Positions 11,366 to 23,972 of a stretch of DNA of 64,000 bases are shown here, piece by piece. Under the pieces are notes generated by a model that had not been told where the DNA came from, made no database searches, and worked only from the letters and a program-made list of their open reading frames with translations. The stretch is taken from the NCBI GenBank assembly GCA_009739215.1, contig VSJF01000001.1:2728001-2792000 (forward strand). Direction: 5' to 3'. Made by a program: the position numbers and the translations under genes. Positions within the stretch are counted from its first letter, which is position 1. Every line of letters starts with the position of its first letter. The stretch is from Floccularia luteovirens. Lineage: Eukaryota; Basidiomycota; Agaricomycetes; Agaricales; Squamanitaceae.

Positions 11366-11913
11366 TCAGATAACAAGGTTGACTGGGGTGCAGGACAAGG
11401 TGACAAGGCCATTGTAAGTGTTGCCATTGCAGCATGCAGCTTGTTGAGTGCTAAATGTGCGCATCACTCAGTGTGAAGTCTGTCAAATATGGGCATGAAC
11501 GGTTCACGTACCAGGAAGTTGCGGTAAGGGGGGACAAAAGACTGATTGGGCTGCAGGTCACTGGCAAGAGAACGTTTGAGCATTGGAGACACTTGTCAGT
11601 AAATTAACTTACGGCCAGCATTGCCTGTGAGTTGACCGAGAGCAGTGAGGAGGATGGTCAAAAGACCACCGAGTGCATCGGTAACAGAGCTACTGGTTGC
11701 CTGTTTAAAAGATCAGAAATACAGATCAAATGTTCATTAGAATATTGAATTTTTACGAACAGATTGGACGCTGTTGCAGCACTCGAGGGTTCCGGTGGAG
11801 CAAACAGTGTTGGGGTCAGTGCGACGTTCAACAGCAGTGGCGGCCGCAAGCAATGGCAGAGCAAAGAAGAGCATAGCAACAATGATAGCGGTGGCACGAG
11901 AGAATCTGGACAT
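11366..11913 (-). CDS. class I hydrophobin 3
   Basis: Secreted class I hydrophobin, exons 11761-11913, 11613-11700, 11512-11560 and 11366-11450. The signal peptide runs to LPLLAAATA and is followed by VERRT. The eight cysteines are in the standard order: NTVC, LECC, LTCSP, C at the exon 3/4 join, QAACC, LSCTPV. The promoter and first exon are close to hydrophobin 1. Exon 2 (VTDALGGLLTILLTALG), the second intron and exon 3 are nearly the same as hydrophobin 4. This makes it a mosaic of two relatives, best explained by gene conversion or unequal exchange. It is divergent from hydrophobin 4 across 4.1 kb. Confidence 0.93.
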
Positions 11914-12060
11914 TGTGATGATTTTGTTGGGTTGAGTGAGTAGTTGAAAACTGCTTTGTGGGTTTCGAACTGAAGAAATGTAGGACGTCTTCCCGCAATT
12001 TATATCCGTTGCTGTACCTATATTGCTGTCATTATTTGCTTTGGGTTTTCATTTCCAAAG
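11914..12060 (-). promoter_or_regulatory. hydrophobin 3 promoter and 5' UTR
   Basis: Nearly identical over about 140 bp to the hydrophobin 1 promoter, including the TATA-like sequence around 11998-12005 and the downstream string TGCTGTCATTATTTGCTTTG read on the plus strand (about 12020-12045). Confidence 0.6.
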
Positions 12061-15000
12061 TTCATGTCAAGATACTGTTCATCATGACAGACTCCTGTGC
12101 TTTCCCACTCAGCCCTGCTACAGCCGCATGAGCCCCAGATTTACGACATGGACATTTCTGGTTTTCTATTGCTGATTCTAATTGTCGGGATATAGAATTT
12201 TTGAATAACTTCCATATTATCAGCCGTCAGAACTTCAGCATCTCCGAAGTCCCTGAGATACTATTATTCATAGAGGCTGCAAAGCACTGGCACTATCTAC
12301 TGACTAAGTTCAGCCAAGTTATGCTGAGGGGAAGGTAACATCTCAGCCTCATCACTCACTTTCCGGTTATCTAACTATTTCCGTGATATAGCTCAAGACT
12401 TGTGGATATATCCCACTCCTCAAACTCGTACAATTATTTCGTCGACAGGACAGAATTTGAGGCACCTCATTCTCGTAATGAATTTCCGACGCCCCGTCCG
12501 CCGTAGTTAGATTACAGGGAGCCTTGTCATGTTTTGTACATATTAAGGAATGCGCGGTTTGTGTGCCTGTGCTTTTGCTGTCACGAAGCCCTGCAAACCC
12601 GCGTTTCCTAAAAGTGCCGTATATTGTAAGTGGAAAGAACACATGCCTAAACCTGGCTGAAAGAAATATTGCATTAAAATACCAATGAGATAGTTAAGAG
12701 TTTTTAGTATATCACTCTTTCTCCACGCAATGATCATTCCTTTCTGGAATCAAGTAGGACTACCCTGCCTGACCAAGTTTTTCGATATCTCACAAGGACT
12801 ACCAGGGCATTCCGTAGAGTTCATGCAACGTTGTTATCTTGTCAATTCTGTCAAACCTCCATTCTACGTCTGATGGGACTGAGGTGATGTATTCATTCAA
12901 GAATTTATCTTCACGTGAATGAGGAAGTAGGTACGAGCAATAACCCTGGCCATTCCGGTGAGATTCGCTTTAGCGGTGGGGAAGTGCACGGGTCGTGATA
13001 GGGTTTCATTGAAAGGTACGCAGAAACCATGTGAAGCACATTGCTGCCTACAAGCACGCGGCTGTTTGTGTCCCAAGCCCCTCGGTCCCTGCGCATGTAC
13101 TGTCATGCCGTATTTGAATAATTACCATGATTCCTTTTACTTTTTCGAGTGAAGTATTCCAGTTCATATTCCACGGACAGGGAGAGTGGTTATATATATT
13201 GTGCGGATGAATGGGAGAGCCATCCGAAAATCTGGAGGTTGAACTATAGCTTGTCTCCGGACTTGGTAGGGATTGAATCGGTGAGGCGTAAAGGCAACAC
13301 ATACCGTGGAACAAAGAATAGGAGGGGCCTCGGAACTGGGGTAATGGTGCCGCAAACCCTCACACGAGTTACGGACCATAACTTCCGGATGGTCGAATTG
13401 ATGACGAAGGGAATTCTTCTTCGCTGTAGGGTCATAGTATGTTTCAAATGCAGGTTCTGGGGAGCTCTCCATTCGGAGACAAGCCGTGATGGAAGATAAG
13501 CAGCCGTATGTTTTCAATATACAGTAAATGGTCCACAATAATAACCTGACCGCTCTTGTACAAGTACCGAGGGCTAGAAAGCAAGGTCATTTTGTTGCAT
13601 ATGGGCATTATCCAGCTTCCAGATGGTATTTCGTTTATGACCGTCTTCTTCGTTGTCTGATCCCGCTTGATCGTGTGTTGCAGCCGACACGACTCGGATA
13701 CTCGGTCTCACACCGAGGGTGGCACAAAGGGCTTTATACCGTGATCGGATTTGTCTGAGCAGCTTAGGGATATCCAATTCTAATTGGGAAGTGTCACTGG
13801 GCGAGACATTCACTTGAGGAAATTGAGAAATTAGGTCCAGAAGGTGTTTGATGTGGCGTGTCGCTCGGCTGTCATCGTTTTCCCAAGTTAAACATAACTT
13901 GGATAAGACAAGTGTTACTGTACGTGGACGAACCTATCATCTTGGGACTGGGAGGCATGTATTGTTTTCCAAGTCAAAGCAAAGCCCTCATAAAACCCAA
14001 TTTCTTCCCACATTTCAAAACCCTTCTCCCTACCGAGTGCTTTTCCCTCAATCAGACCGTGAATCCGACCATGTTCGAGCCCATCTTGATACCCTGTGTC
14101 ATAAAATCTAGCACAAGGTCTTGTTCAGCAGAAGTTGTTTGTTAAGCAAGAGAATACATACGTTTGTTCCACATTTACTAAAGCTTCGAGATCAAAGCCT
14201 TCAGCCATTATACAAACGAAGAATTTTTTCTTTCTTTTTTGTTTGTAAGTGAAGGTTTGTGACAAGATATTGAGTATACTACGCTCCGAAACTTAAAGGT
14301 CCACGACTTTGTATCACTGATACTACAATAACTATAGTACTACTGAAGTGTAGGTTGTTAACACCTTCTTCATCTTCTACATTACCTATCAGCTTCCCTC
14401 GAACCGAACAAATGCAAGACACGGCTAATTAAATATTTTCGGGCGGCCCGGATCCTGGAGTCACAGATGGGGACACAGCCACACATGCGATGAAATCATG
14501 CACACGTACACTATTAGCATGTAGTTCGCCAATGCAAGATGGTTGGATCAAGAGTTTATTTTGGAGTTCCAGACATCTCTCAAATACAGCATGGAAAATG
14601 GTGCAGATTACGGGCTTAGTTTCGAGCATTCAGATGTGTTTTCAAAGATTTGGTATTTTATTCTAGAAGCGCAGCGCGGGCCATAGTTTCTCTGAGTAGA
14701 TCATTTCTTTGCTCGAGCCTCATATCAGATAAAAATGTTTCACGTCGGGAAATTCTGACTCTTGATCGTAGTTTATCTTCTGTTGCTCTGGCATATATCT
14801 ATGTAATTTGATTGCCCCAATAGATCTCATGTTTATCTGAAAATTTCCCCGCCAGGTACGTGCGCCAGCAATGCGCAGATCCTCGGAGAGCATAAATGGT
14901 GTGGTGGGTATACAGCAGGTCAGGTGAACATTTTTGGACATACAGGGCCAATTATGATTACTGTTCATGAAGAATTAGGTCTAATGCTCATCGGCATTAA

Positions 15001-15939
15001 ATCGTTCCCATCACGGCTCATTTTGACACTGTTGTACCGCTGCAGTAAATGTCATTGGATGGGCAGGGTATCCACTTATTTATCAGGTATAATCGTACCT
15101 GCCTTCCATTCGTGTGGATCGTAGCTTGAATACATGCGAGGATTGGTCACGGTCACATGGGCCATAACCTGAAAGATTGTGATGGACAGGATTAACCAGG
15201 CTACTTTGTTGTCTATTCACGTATCGGATGCTTTAGCATGATGATATGATAAGTTTGACAAAAGTACGACAGACAGGGCAGACATGCCTCATTCCGAGGG
15301 ATATGTCTCTCCGTGGCGTGCTATCATTACCAGCTTCTCCCATGTACTGATATCAATATTTGAGAGAAGCTATGACTCTGCTGACTTTTGTTCATAGCAA
15401 AGTTGAAAATCCCTGTTTGAAGGGGGGACTGCACCTGTTGTATACAACAGTCCCGCGAGTTATGCAGGTTCGGCTTATACAGCTCCGTGACAGGTTCAGT
15501 GTGAAGGGAAACACAAGAGACCTACTTCGCTAGGAATGCGGGGCCGGGCGAAGACTTGCCTATTTCGATCTTGATAGACAGAATGAAGACAAACTGTGAT
15601 ATTTGTTTTCCGGAAAATAACAACTTCCTGCCAGGTGACTAACATCTTTGTTGGGGTCAACAGACAGGCGTTGCAGTCGTGGGAGATCATATAGAAAAGA
15701 GTATCTTGTCTCTCGATTCTCCTGTCAGCGCATTAAATTAATAGATAGTTTACACCCAACTCCGTTGAGCCCAATAGAGGTCGTAAATTGTTCGCAATGC
15801 CGTAAATAAGGACTTGGGGAAACCAAGGCATCAGATGTACGTGAGGCCCAGAAAGGTCCATTTTGTTACTGAGAAGGACAACAATCCCCAAGGTTGGAAA
15901 TCCCAAACAGAAGGATTACAGCAACATGGGAATTCCACC
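12061..15939. other. gene-poor spacer of the second hydrophobin pair
   Basis: About 3.9 kb without a supported gene. Several open frames of 60-120 codons lie near 13.1-14.1 kb on both strands, but they overlap each other and contain no motif I recognise. The 18-nt string also seen at 7935 recurs at 15036-15053. It could hold degraded insertion sequence; I cannot show this. Confidence 0.4.
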
Positions 15940-16034
15940 AGGTATAAAGGATGATAAGTTTGCCTACAGTTTCCTCAGTTCGAAACCTACAAATCAGCTT
16001 CCAACTACTCACTCCAAACAACAAAGTCGTCACA
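15940..16034 (+). promoter_or_regulatory. hydrophobin 4 core promoter and 5' UTR
   Basis: TATAAAG (15943-15949) lies about 90 bp before the start and is followed by CAGTTCGAAACCTACAAATC, the same 5' UTR string as hydrophobin 2. Confidence 0.65.
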
Positions 16035-16569
16035 ATGTCCTCTCGTGCTACCACTATGATTGTTGCCATGCTATTCTTCACCCTGCCCTTGCTTGCGGCC
16101 GCCACTGCCATTCGTCGTACTGATCCCACCACAGTTTGCCAGACCGGATCTCTCGAGTGCTGCAACAGTGTCCAAAGTGTTCGTAAATTGAAGAGTTGAA
16201 TGATATGTAATGGCACATTGCTGACCTTTTAAACAGGCCACCAGCAGCTCAGTTACCGATGCACTTGGTGGCCTTTTGACCATCCTCCTCACTGCTCTCG
16301 GTCTCCTCACAGGCAGTGCCGGCCGTAAGTTAATTCACTGACAAATGGCTCCAATGCTCAAACGTTCCCTTGCTAGTGACATGCAGCCCGATCAGTCTTT
16401 TGTCCCCCCTTACCGCAACTTCCTGGTATGTGATCAATATACATATGTTTTCAAGGATATACAGCTCATCAAGTACACCAACAGCACTCAACAAGCCGCA
16501 TGCTGCAACGGCAACACTTACAATGGCCTTGTCACCTTGTCCTGCGTCCCTGTCAACCTCGTTATCTAA
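16035..16569 (+). CDS. class I hydrophobin 4
   Basis: Secreted class I hydrophobin, exons 16035-16178, 16237-16324, 16377-16425 and 16485-16569. The signal peptide (LFFTLPLLAAATA) is slightly shorter at its N-terminus than the other three and is followed by IRRTD. Cysteines: TTVC, LECC, LTCSP, C at the exon 3/4 join, QAACC, LSCVPV, ending NLVI. An AATAAA lies at about 16689, but the GC-rich 3' block of the other copies is not seen. Exons 2-3 and intron 2 match hydrophobin 3 closely. Confidence 0.93.
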
Positions 16570-16857
16570 AGGAAGCGGGAACCAGTAAGATCGTACTTCA
16601 GGATCGGGAGTTATTGTGATTCAACATGTGTTTTTTATTTTGTTGAGAATGTGTCTGTGTGTACTTGAGGAATGGAGATGTCTCGGAAATAAATGAACTT
16701 TGTTGAACAAAATATACGCTCCTTAAGTTATGCACGCTAAGCATAAACATTCCGTAATTTACTATTGTTTACCAAGATCCTCATATGTCAACAGTTGCAT
16801 ATATCACAGTCATTCCTGACACTAAGGTCCAGTAGTTTGAAACCCACAAGTTACAAC

Positions 16858-18053
16858 ATGCCCCGTAATCAATCGCGTTCACGCTCTAGAGACTGGTCAC
16901 GGACACCTGAAAAGGATCGCAGTCTTCCGTGTGGTACATCACCCATATCTGAGTCGGATTACTTTCAAAAAAGTGATGAATTCCGGCTGTGGCTAAAAGA
17001 AGAGAAACGAAAGGTCTGTTATACGATTGACTCGGAATCCCCAGAAAATATTAACCAATTAATCCCAAAGTACTTTGATGAACTCTCTGGAGAGAGAGCT
17101 AGGAGGTGAATACTATATTGTTTATCAACGATCCTTGCCCTTAAGTGGAGTATAGTTACTTTCGGAAATTTGTCAAGGTCAGTCGAGATTCGCCCATTAT
17201 CAAAAGGGAATAGGATAAAGACCATGACAGGTGTGGAACAAAGGGAAACTATCAAGTGAATAATGCGCAACCCTACGAAATACGTATACTCAATATCACA
17301 GCAACATTTCACAGAAAAATTCTATGAAGGCATTGATCCAGCTACCATAGCAGCAACTTCCCAAACAGCCTATAAATGGTCTTTCGCATCAAAATCGAAT
17401 CGTGCAGACGAAGTTGCACTGCGTAATGCCCGCGAAGAAGTTGCCGCAGCCACACGCAAGAAAGAGTCCCTGCTCCAAGGAAGTAGCTCGCAACCAAGTA
17501 CTGGTGGTGGCAGAGTACTCGGGCCGACCCTACCTTCCACGTCTGATCTTACTGTAGCACGCGAGTATGCTTCCGAGCTTCAAGAGGAGCAGAGATTGTT
17601 AAAGCGGAAACGGGACAAAGCTGAGACGAAAGACCGTATTGAGGATATGGTCGGACCGCGTGAGGTGGGAAGGGAGGGTGCGTTAGAGAAAAAGCGAGTA
17701 AAACGGGAGAATGATAGAGCTTTCAGAGAAAAGGGTGATGATGGCTTTGAGGCGGATGAGTCAACATTGCTGGGTGGTGGGGATAGCTTTAAAGATTAGT
17801 ACGTTCCCCAAATTACTAGCAATACAACATCTACTAATCTTTTTTAGCATTGCCCGCAGAGATGCATCCAAGAAGAAATACAATAAAAAGTCAGAGGAAA
17901 GGGAAGTAGTTCAACGCGAACGGGCAAGTGCCTTTAAGGAGAAAGAAAAGGTGCGTATCATACGGCATCTCAAAATTCCAACATCATATGCTAAGTTGGT
18001 TACAATAGGCAACGATGGATATGCTCCAACAGCTAGCAAAAAGATTTGGATGA
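16858..18053 (+). CDS. SCI1-like basic nuclear protein
   Basis: Highly charged protein resembling the style cell-cycle inhibitor 1 (SCI1)/UPF0396-type family found in plants, animals and fungi; a role in cell-cycle or RNA-linked nuclear processes is inferred, not shown. It starts with an Arg/Ser-rich stretch (NQSRSRSRDWSRTPEK). The conserved core can be spliced as FRLWLKEEKRK, YFDELSGERA, SYFRKFVKVWNKGKLS, then KFYEGIDPATIAATSQTAY. A lysine- and glutamate-rich coiled-coil region follows, including DASKKKYNKKSEEREVVQRE. The last intron joins to ATMDMLQQLAKRFG and a stop at 18051-18053; this terminal LAKxRFG is characteristic of the family. The end of the unspliced ORF at 17799 is an intron read-through. 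Confidence 0.65.
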
Positions 18054-19889
18054 GTATTTGCGTGCATATATGGCATTTCTACCCCAGGATCACCTTTCAT
18101 CACCTTTTGATGCCCCACGTTGTGCCGTGCGTACCGGTCGGAAATAGTATGATAATGCAAAATACGCAGCTCCTTTATATTTACATGAGATATAAACAGA
18201 TTTTGTTGATACAGAAGATATGGAACTCGGATGCAGTCCAAGAAAACTCAAGGGGATACGACCAAAAACCGTAGTACATAAAAAAGGCCCGTTTTCTAGG
18301 AACAAGAAATACAAAGGATCAGCGTGGGGGTTCTCGGTGAATTACCGCGCTTTACCCGAGCAAGATGGCAAAGCCGCAACCTGTCTTCTGCGCTTCTATG
18401 ACTTTGAAGACTTATTTCGCGAGAATATCGGCTGTATCCACCTTTGGCTTTTTAAAGGTGGAGGGGGACCCCAAGCGCTATCTTCAGGATCGATGATCTC
18501 TGCCTGATGAACCTCACTTTAAGTGGGCGGTACCTAGTCAAGTGACAAATGACAAATGCGCGTACCTCAATACCTGTGGTCGGGTTATTACTCCTCATTT
18601 TTGAAAGGGTATTAATAGGGAACTCCACATTCTGTGTTTTCAGGTGATACTCAGCATAGGGTCAAGGTGGTCATAGAAAAGGACTTGGACACGGACAAGA
18701 GTACTGGTGGTTGATGTAAAACTAATCCTGCCATCCAAGACAGCTGAATCCTTCTGTGCCTGAACGTGCGATCAGTGGACAACTCCCAAGATACGCTGGT
18801 AAATCTTTGACCCACAGGTGAAGAGTTTACAAATGGACGTTTAATTGCTTGTGCGATAGATGACTAGGTAAGTATTAGCAAGCCGCATTGTTACAATGGT
18901 CATGAGTCTGGAATGCTCACTGAAGGCATGATGATATAGCAGGAGTGAGTGGATGAAGTGAGTAATCAAAACAGACTGAAGCTAGCCTGGAATTCATGCT
19001 TCCGCTATAAGTACATCCCAGCATCTACAGCGGTCCGGTTACATAACTTCTCAAAAGGAAGAAATGCATGGCATGCCAGAAGTGAAAGTGTGACGGAATG
19101 GGAATCGAAGGGGGCAAAGCCCGTCGTGATCCATAATTACATCGTAGGCGCAATCATATGTGCCCATATGGACAAGCAAGTCAGCAGTTCAACTAAAGAC
19201 AGATATCCGTGGTCTTAGCAATGCAGCCACAAGTTTGGAAAATATATTTAACAATGAGTGATCGCAAATCTGGTCAATTTCAACCAAAATATATCTAATT
19301 GTCCAACTGACCGTATTGTCGGGTCTATCGGTATCTGATGCTGTCAAGAAGAGGAACGTAGTGAAGAGGAGCAGAAAGCTATCACGTATATTCAAGTTTC
19401 ATAATAATATAATCAATGCTCTCATGCCAGGAACTGTTCCAGACCACCTGACAGAGTTGACAAGAGAAGCACAAAGAATTGACCGATACGATTAATATAG
19501 AACGGATACTGACACTCAAAAGTGACCAATGCCGTGGTTTTTCCGTATGAAGGAACTTGTCAGACGTGTGCAACGTGAGCTTTATGGTCGGAACAAGAAA
19601 GCGGAGAAAAAGATGTGCTGCCGAAACAGCCAAAATTTCACTTAGACAGTTTACATGTTGATTAACATTTGCCGTGAAAAGCCCGTAGTAGACGCTTGTC
19701 TACGTTTCAAGCTCTGGCTGGACGAACAAAGGGCAAGAACAGACGCAAGAAGGTGATGCTGTCAGGATCCGGGAAATCTAAAATATCTAGTACCCGTATC
19801 CAGTCATCATTGATTAGCACAACAGCACTCCATAACAAGGAAATCGCCAAGGTGAGATTGATAGGGTGCGTATAGGGCCCACATTAACC
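18054..19889. other. intergenic stretch SCI1-like to RVB2, no gene seen
   Basis: About 1.8 kb. A frame around 18220-18507 is open but lacks recognisable domains or a good start, and a frame near 19680-19850 has a GSGKS string without a proper P-loop context. I support no gene here. Confidence 0.4.
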
Positions 19890-21607
<1,718 letters not shown>

Positions 21608-21766
21608 ATCCTGTACGATGATAAGCGGCTAAAATGACTGATAACTGGATACATACCATGATTGTAAATGTACAAAGATTTAGAGGCGCGTTGACTTGGT
21701 TTGTGTGAACCAAACAAACGCTTGATATTTCTCGATATTTCCTTTTCTGGTTCCAAAAAAATTCTG
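21608..21766. promoter_or_regulatory. bidirectional promoter RVB2 / mitochondrial uL2
   Basis: Only 159 bp separate the two divergent start codons, so both core promoters and both 5' UTRs must lie in this interval. No TATA box is evident, as is usual for housekeeping genes. Confidence 0.6.
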
Positions 21767-23045
21767 ATGTTGTCCTCAATACGAGGCAGCACAACGCTCC
21801 TTCGCTCTTGTGCTGCTAATTTCTCAGCATGCTCACGTCCGCCCTCTTCTTCACTTCTTTCTCGCTACAATGTCAACAATTTCACGCGAAGCTATGTTAC
21901 CGAAATTTGGAAGCGTACGAAGAATGTTGAAGTAGAATCAGCGTTGGCGCGTACAGAAGAGCTCTACAAAACCTATAAGCCAGTTACGCCTGGTATCAGG
22001 CATCTCAGACGACCGCTGAACCCTCATCTTTACGAAGGGCGGCCAGTGCGTATACTTACCATCGCCCGGAGAAAAAAGGGTGGGCGAAACGCTCATGGTC
22101 ACATTACTGTGCGGCACCGTGGAGGTGGGCACAAGCAAAGGATACGTACTGTCGACTTCAAGCGAGAGCATCCCGGTATACATGACGTAGTGCGTATAGA
22201 GTACGATCCAGGACGCTCCGCACACATCGCTCTCGTCAAAAATCGCGACCCAAATGCTGTTGGAGAACAGAAATGGAGCTATATTCTGTCAACTGAGGGT
22301 ATGAAAGCTGGAGACGAGGTCCAAAGCTTCAGACGGGGCATTCCGGACGGTTTTATACCTGGTTTTGATGAATCCTTAGAATCCAAGCTTGCGTCAGAGC
22401 CTGTAGACAGTTCTGACGGGGATGGGGCTGCTGCTACCCCAACCGAATCATCTGCTCAGTCACTTGCACTAGGTATCTTACGAACAATGACTCTCAAACC
22501 CGGAAATGTACTTCCATTACGGCTCATACCTCCTGGTACGGTTATCAACAACATCTCACTCACACCTACTGGCCCTGGTATTCTCGTCAGATCGGCGGGG
22601 TCATTTGGCCAGGTTGTAGCTCATGAAGAGGAAGGGAGATATATTCAAGTGCGCCTACAAAGCGGAGAAGTGCGTAAAGTGCTTCGTGATTGCTGTGCAA
22701 CTATTGGCAAAGTCAGCAACCCTCTATGGAAGAACAGGATCTTGGGTAAAGCTGGCAGATCTAGATGGCTTGGCAAGAGGCCATCTGTGCGAGGTGTCGC
22801 GATGAATGCGTACGTTATTTTTTTCTGTAAACAATCTGAGCGCATATATTTACAAGATATACAGTAATGACCATCCCCATGGTGGAGGACGAGGAAAATC
22901 GAAGTCCAACAAACATCCTGTTTCAATTTGGGGCTGGGGAACTAAAGGAACTAGAACAAGGAAACCAGGACCCAAGGGACCAAAGAATAGTAACAAGATG
23001 GTTGTTCGTGAACGTCCTAGAGGAAAGGAAAAGAGAGGCTACTAG
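21767..23045 (+). CDS. RML2: mitochondrial large-subunit ribosomal protein uL2m
   Basis: Mitochondrial ribosomal protein of the uL2 (bacterial RplB) family, near the peptidyl transferase centre. The start at 21767 gives an N-terminal region rich in Ser and Arg ([15 protein letters not shown]), fitting a mitochondrial targeting peptide. RNA-binding motifs include [20 protein letters not shown] and [12 protein letters not shown]. The C-terminal signature is split by an intron: exon 1 ends at 22809 after [10 protein letters not shown] and exon 2 (22865-23045) continues with [11 protein letters not shown], the conserved loop bearing the functionally important histidine. It ends with a basic tail, stop at 23043-23045. 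An insert rich in Asp, Ala and Ser around residues 225-255 is probably lineage-specific. Confidence 0.93.
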
Positions 23046-23171
23046 AAAGCCATATCGCTACATTGCTGTCCCTTTAATATTATATGCGGCATCTAAAACA
23101 ATTGCCCTTAGAATGAGCAACGAAATAGTAGATCATGATGGACTACATTCATCAGGTATCAGCTTCCTCGT

Positions 23172-23435
23172 TTACACCTCCTTTTCATCTTCAGATTCCT
23201 TCGGCTCCTTATTCAATTCTGCCTTTCCTACAGCATCTCTCCATGCTGTCAGCTCATCGCCTGCCTGGAGTTTGGCCGTTGCAACAGCTATTTGTAGTGA
23301 CTTGTAATAATTCTGCTGATTATCAGCAGAAGAGGTAGTGACTGGGACCTCAATTTTTTGTACAGTCTCCATATCACCAGCTTGAACACCGGCAGGTGGT
23401 TTCAAATCATAGCTGATCGTTACGGATGTCGACAT
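23172..23435 (-). CDS. GON7-like KEOPS/EKC subunit
   Basis: Single-exon protein of 87 residues. Its sequence (SVTISYDLKPPAG at the start, NYYKSLQIAVATAKLQAGDE in the middle, LTAWRDAVG and an acidic tail) resembles fungal Gon7, the small disordered subunit of the KEOPS complex that makes the t6A modification on tRNA. I base this on the recognisable ALxxAKxQxGDELTxWRDAVG pattern from memory of the family, so it needs a profile search. It is convergent with mitochondrial uL2, with 126 bp between the stops. The start at 23435 is the first ATG. Confidence 0.55.
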   Translation of the reverse strand: MSTSVTISYDLKPPAGVQAGDMETVQKIEVPVTTSSADNQQNYYKSLQIAVATAKLQAGDELTAWRDAVGKAELNKEPKESEDEKEV

Positions 23436-23972
23436 TGAAGTATGAGTTATGTTTATGTTTATTGTCCAACAGCTTCTGCAGGAAGAACATTGATTTGATA
23501 TGTTTTCACTTGCGGTGACTTAATGCTATGCCTTCCTCGAGAAAATTCACTGTTACATGCCTTGTGTAATCGCGCATTTTCTATTTGTACGTATACGCAT
23601 CAAATATACGGAATGCACGGAGGATATCTAAAGTAACGGAGCTTATTTGGACTTGCACGTTTCAATATGAAGTTTTGGAGACACGTGCGAAATTTTTTTT
23701 AATTATAAAAAGTCCAATACGCGCTGCTGATAAGAATTGCCTGAAACTCCCTCTATCAAAAAATGCCTGTCCTCTGCCCATAGAGAGGCAGGAGTTCGAG
23801 AAACTCCTGCCTCTCTTATATTTTTTTGACTCTACAACCCATAGACGTTACCCATAGACAATACTCTAGAATCTCTAGACTCCATTTCCAAACTGCACCG
23901 ACCGACCATCCATATTTGAACTTTAAAGATCCAAAAGTATTGCCCGACTCTCGCTTTTAAATTGTTCGAACT
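23436..23972. other. divergent spacer GON7-like / methyltransferase
   Basis: Promoter region for two divergent genes. It contains a perfect 15-bp inverted repeat (annotated separately) and three copies of CCCATAGA[CG] between about 23777 and 23860. No coding exon is supported. Confidence 0.5.
23782..23816. repeat. perfect 15-bp inverted repeat with 5-nt loop
   Basis: Left arm 23782-23796 (AGAGAGGCAGGAGTT) and right arm 23802-23816 (its exact reverse complement) flank the loop CGAGA. It lies about 157 bp before the methyltransferase start and about 350 bp before the GON7-like start. It could form a stable stem in RNA or mark a small inverted insertion. Confidence 0.9.

Noticed and set aside
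13149..14145. cluster of 60-120 codon frames on both strands in the second hydrophobin spacer
   Set aside because: They overlap one another, lack splice-supported extension and contain no recognisable domain; possible relic of inserted DNA but unproven.
18220..18507. 95-codon frame after the SCI1-like gene
   Set aside because: Composition is plausible but there is no domain, and the preceding gene ends cleanly at 18053.
19680..19860. plus-strand segment with GSGKS followed by a splice-like donor
   Set aside because: The glycines are not in GxxxxGK[ST] spacing and no start or further exon could be found.
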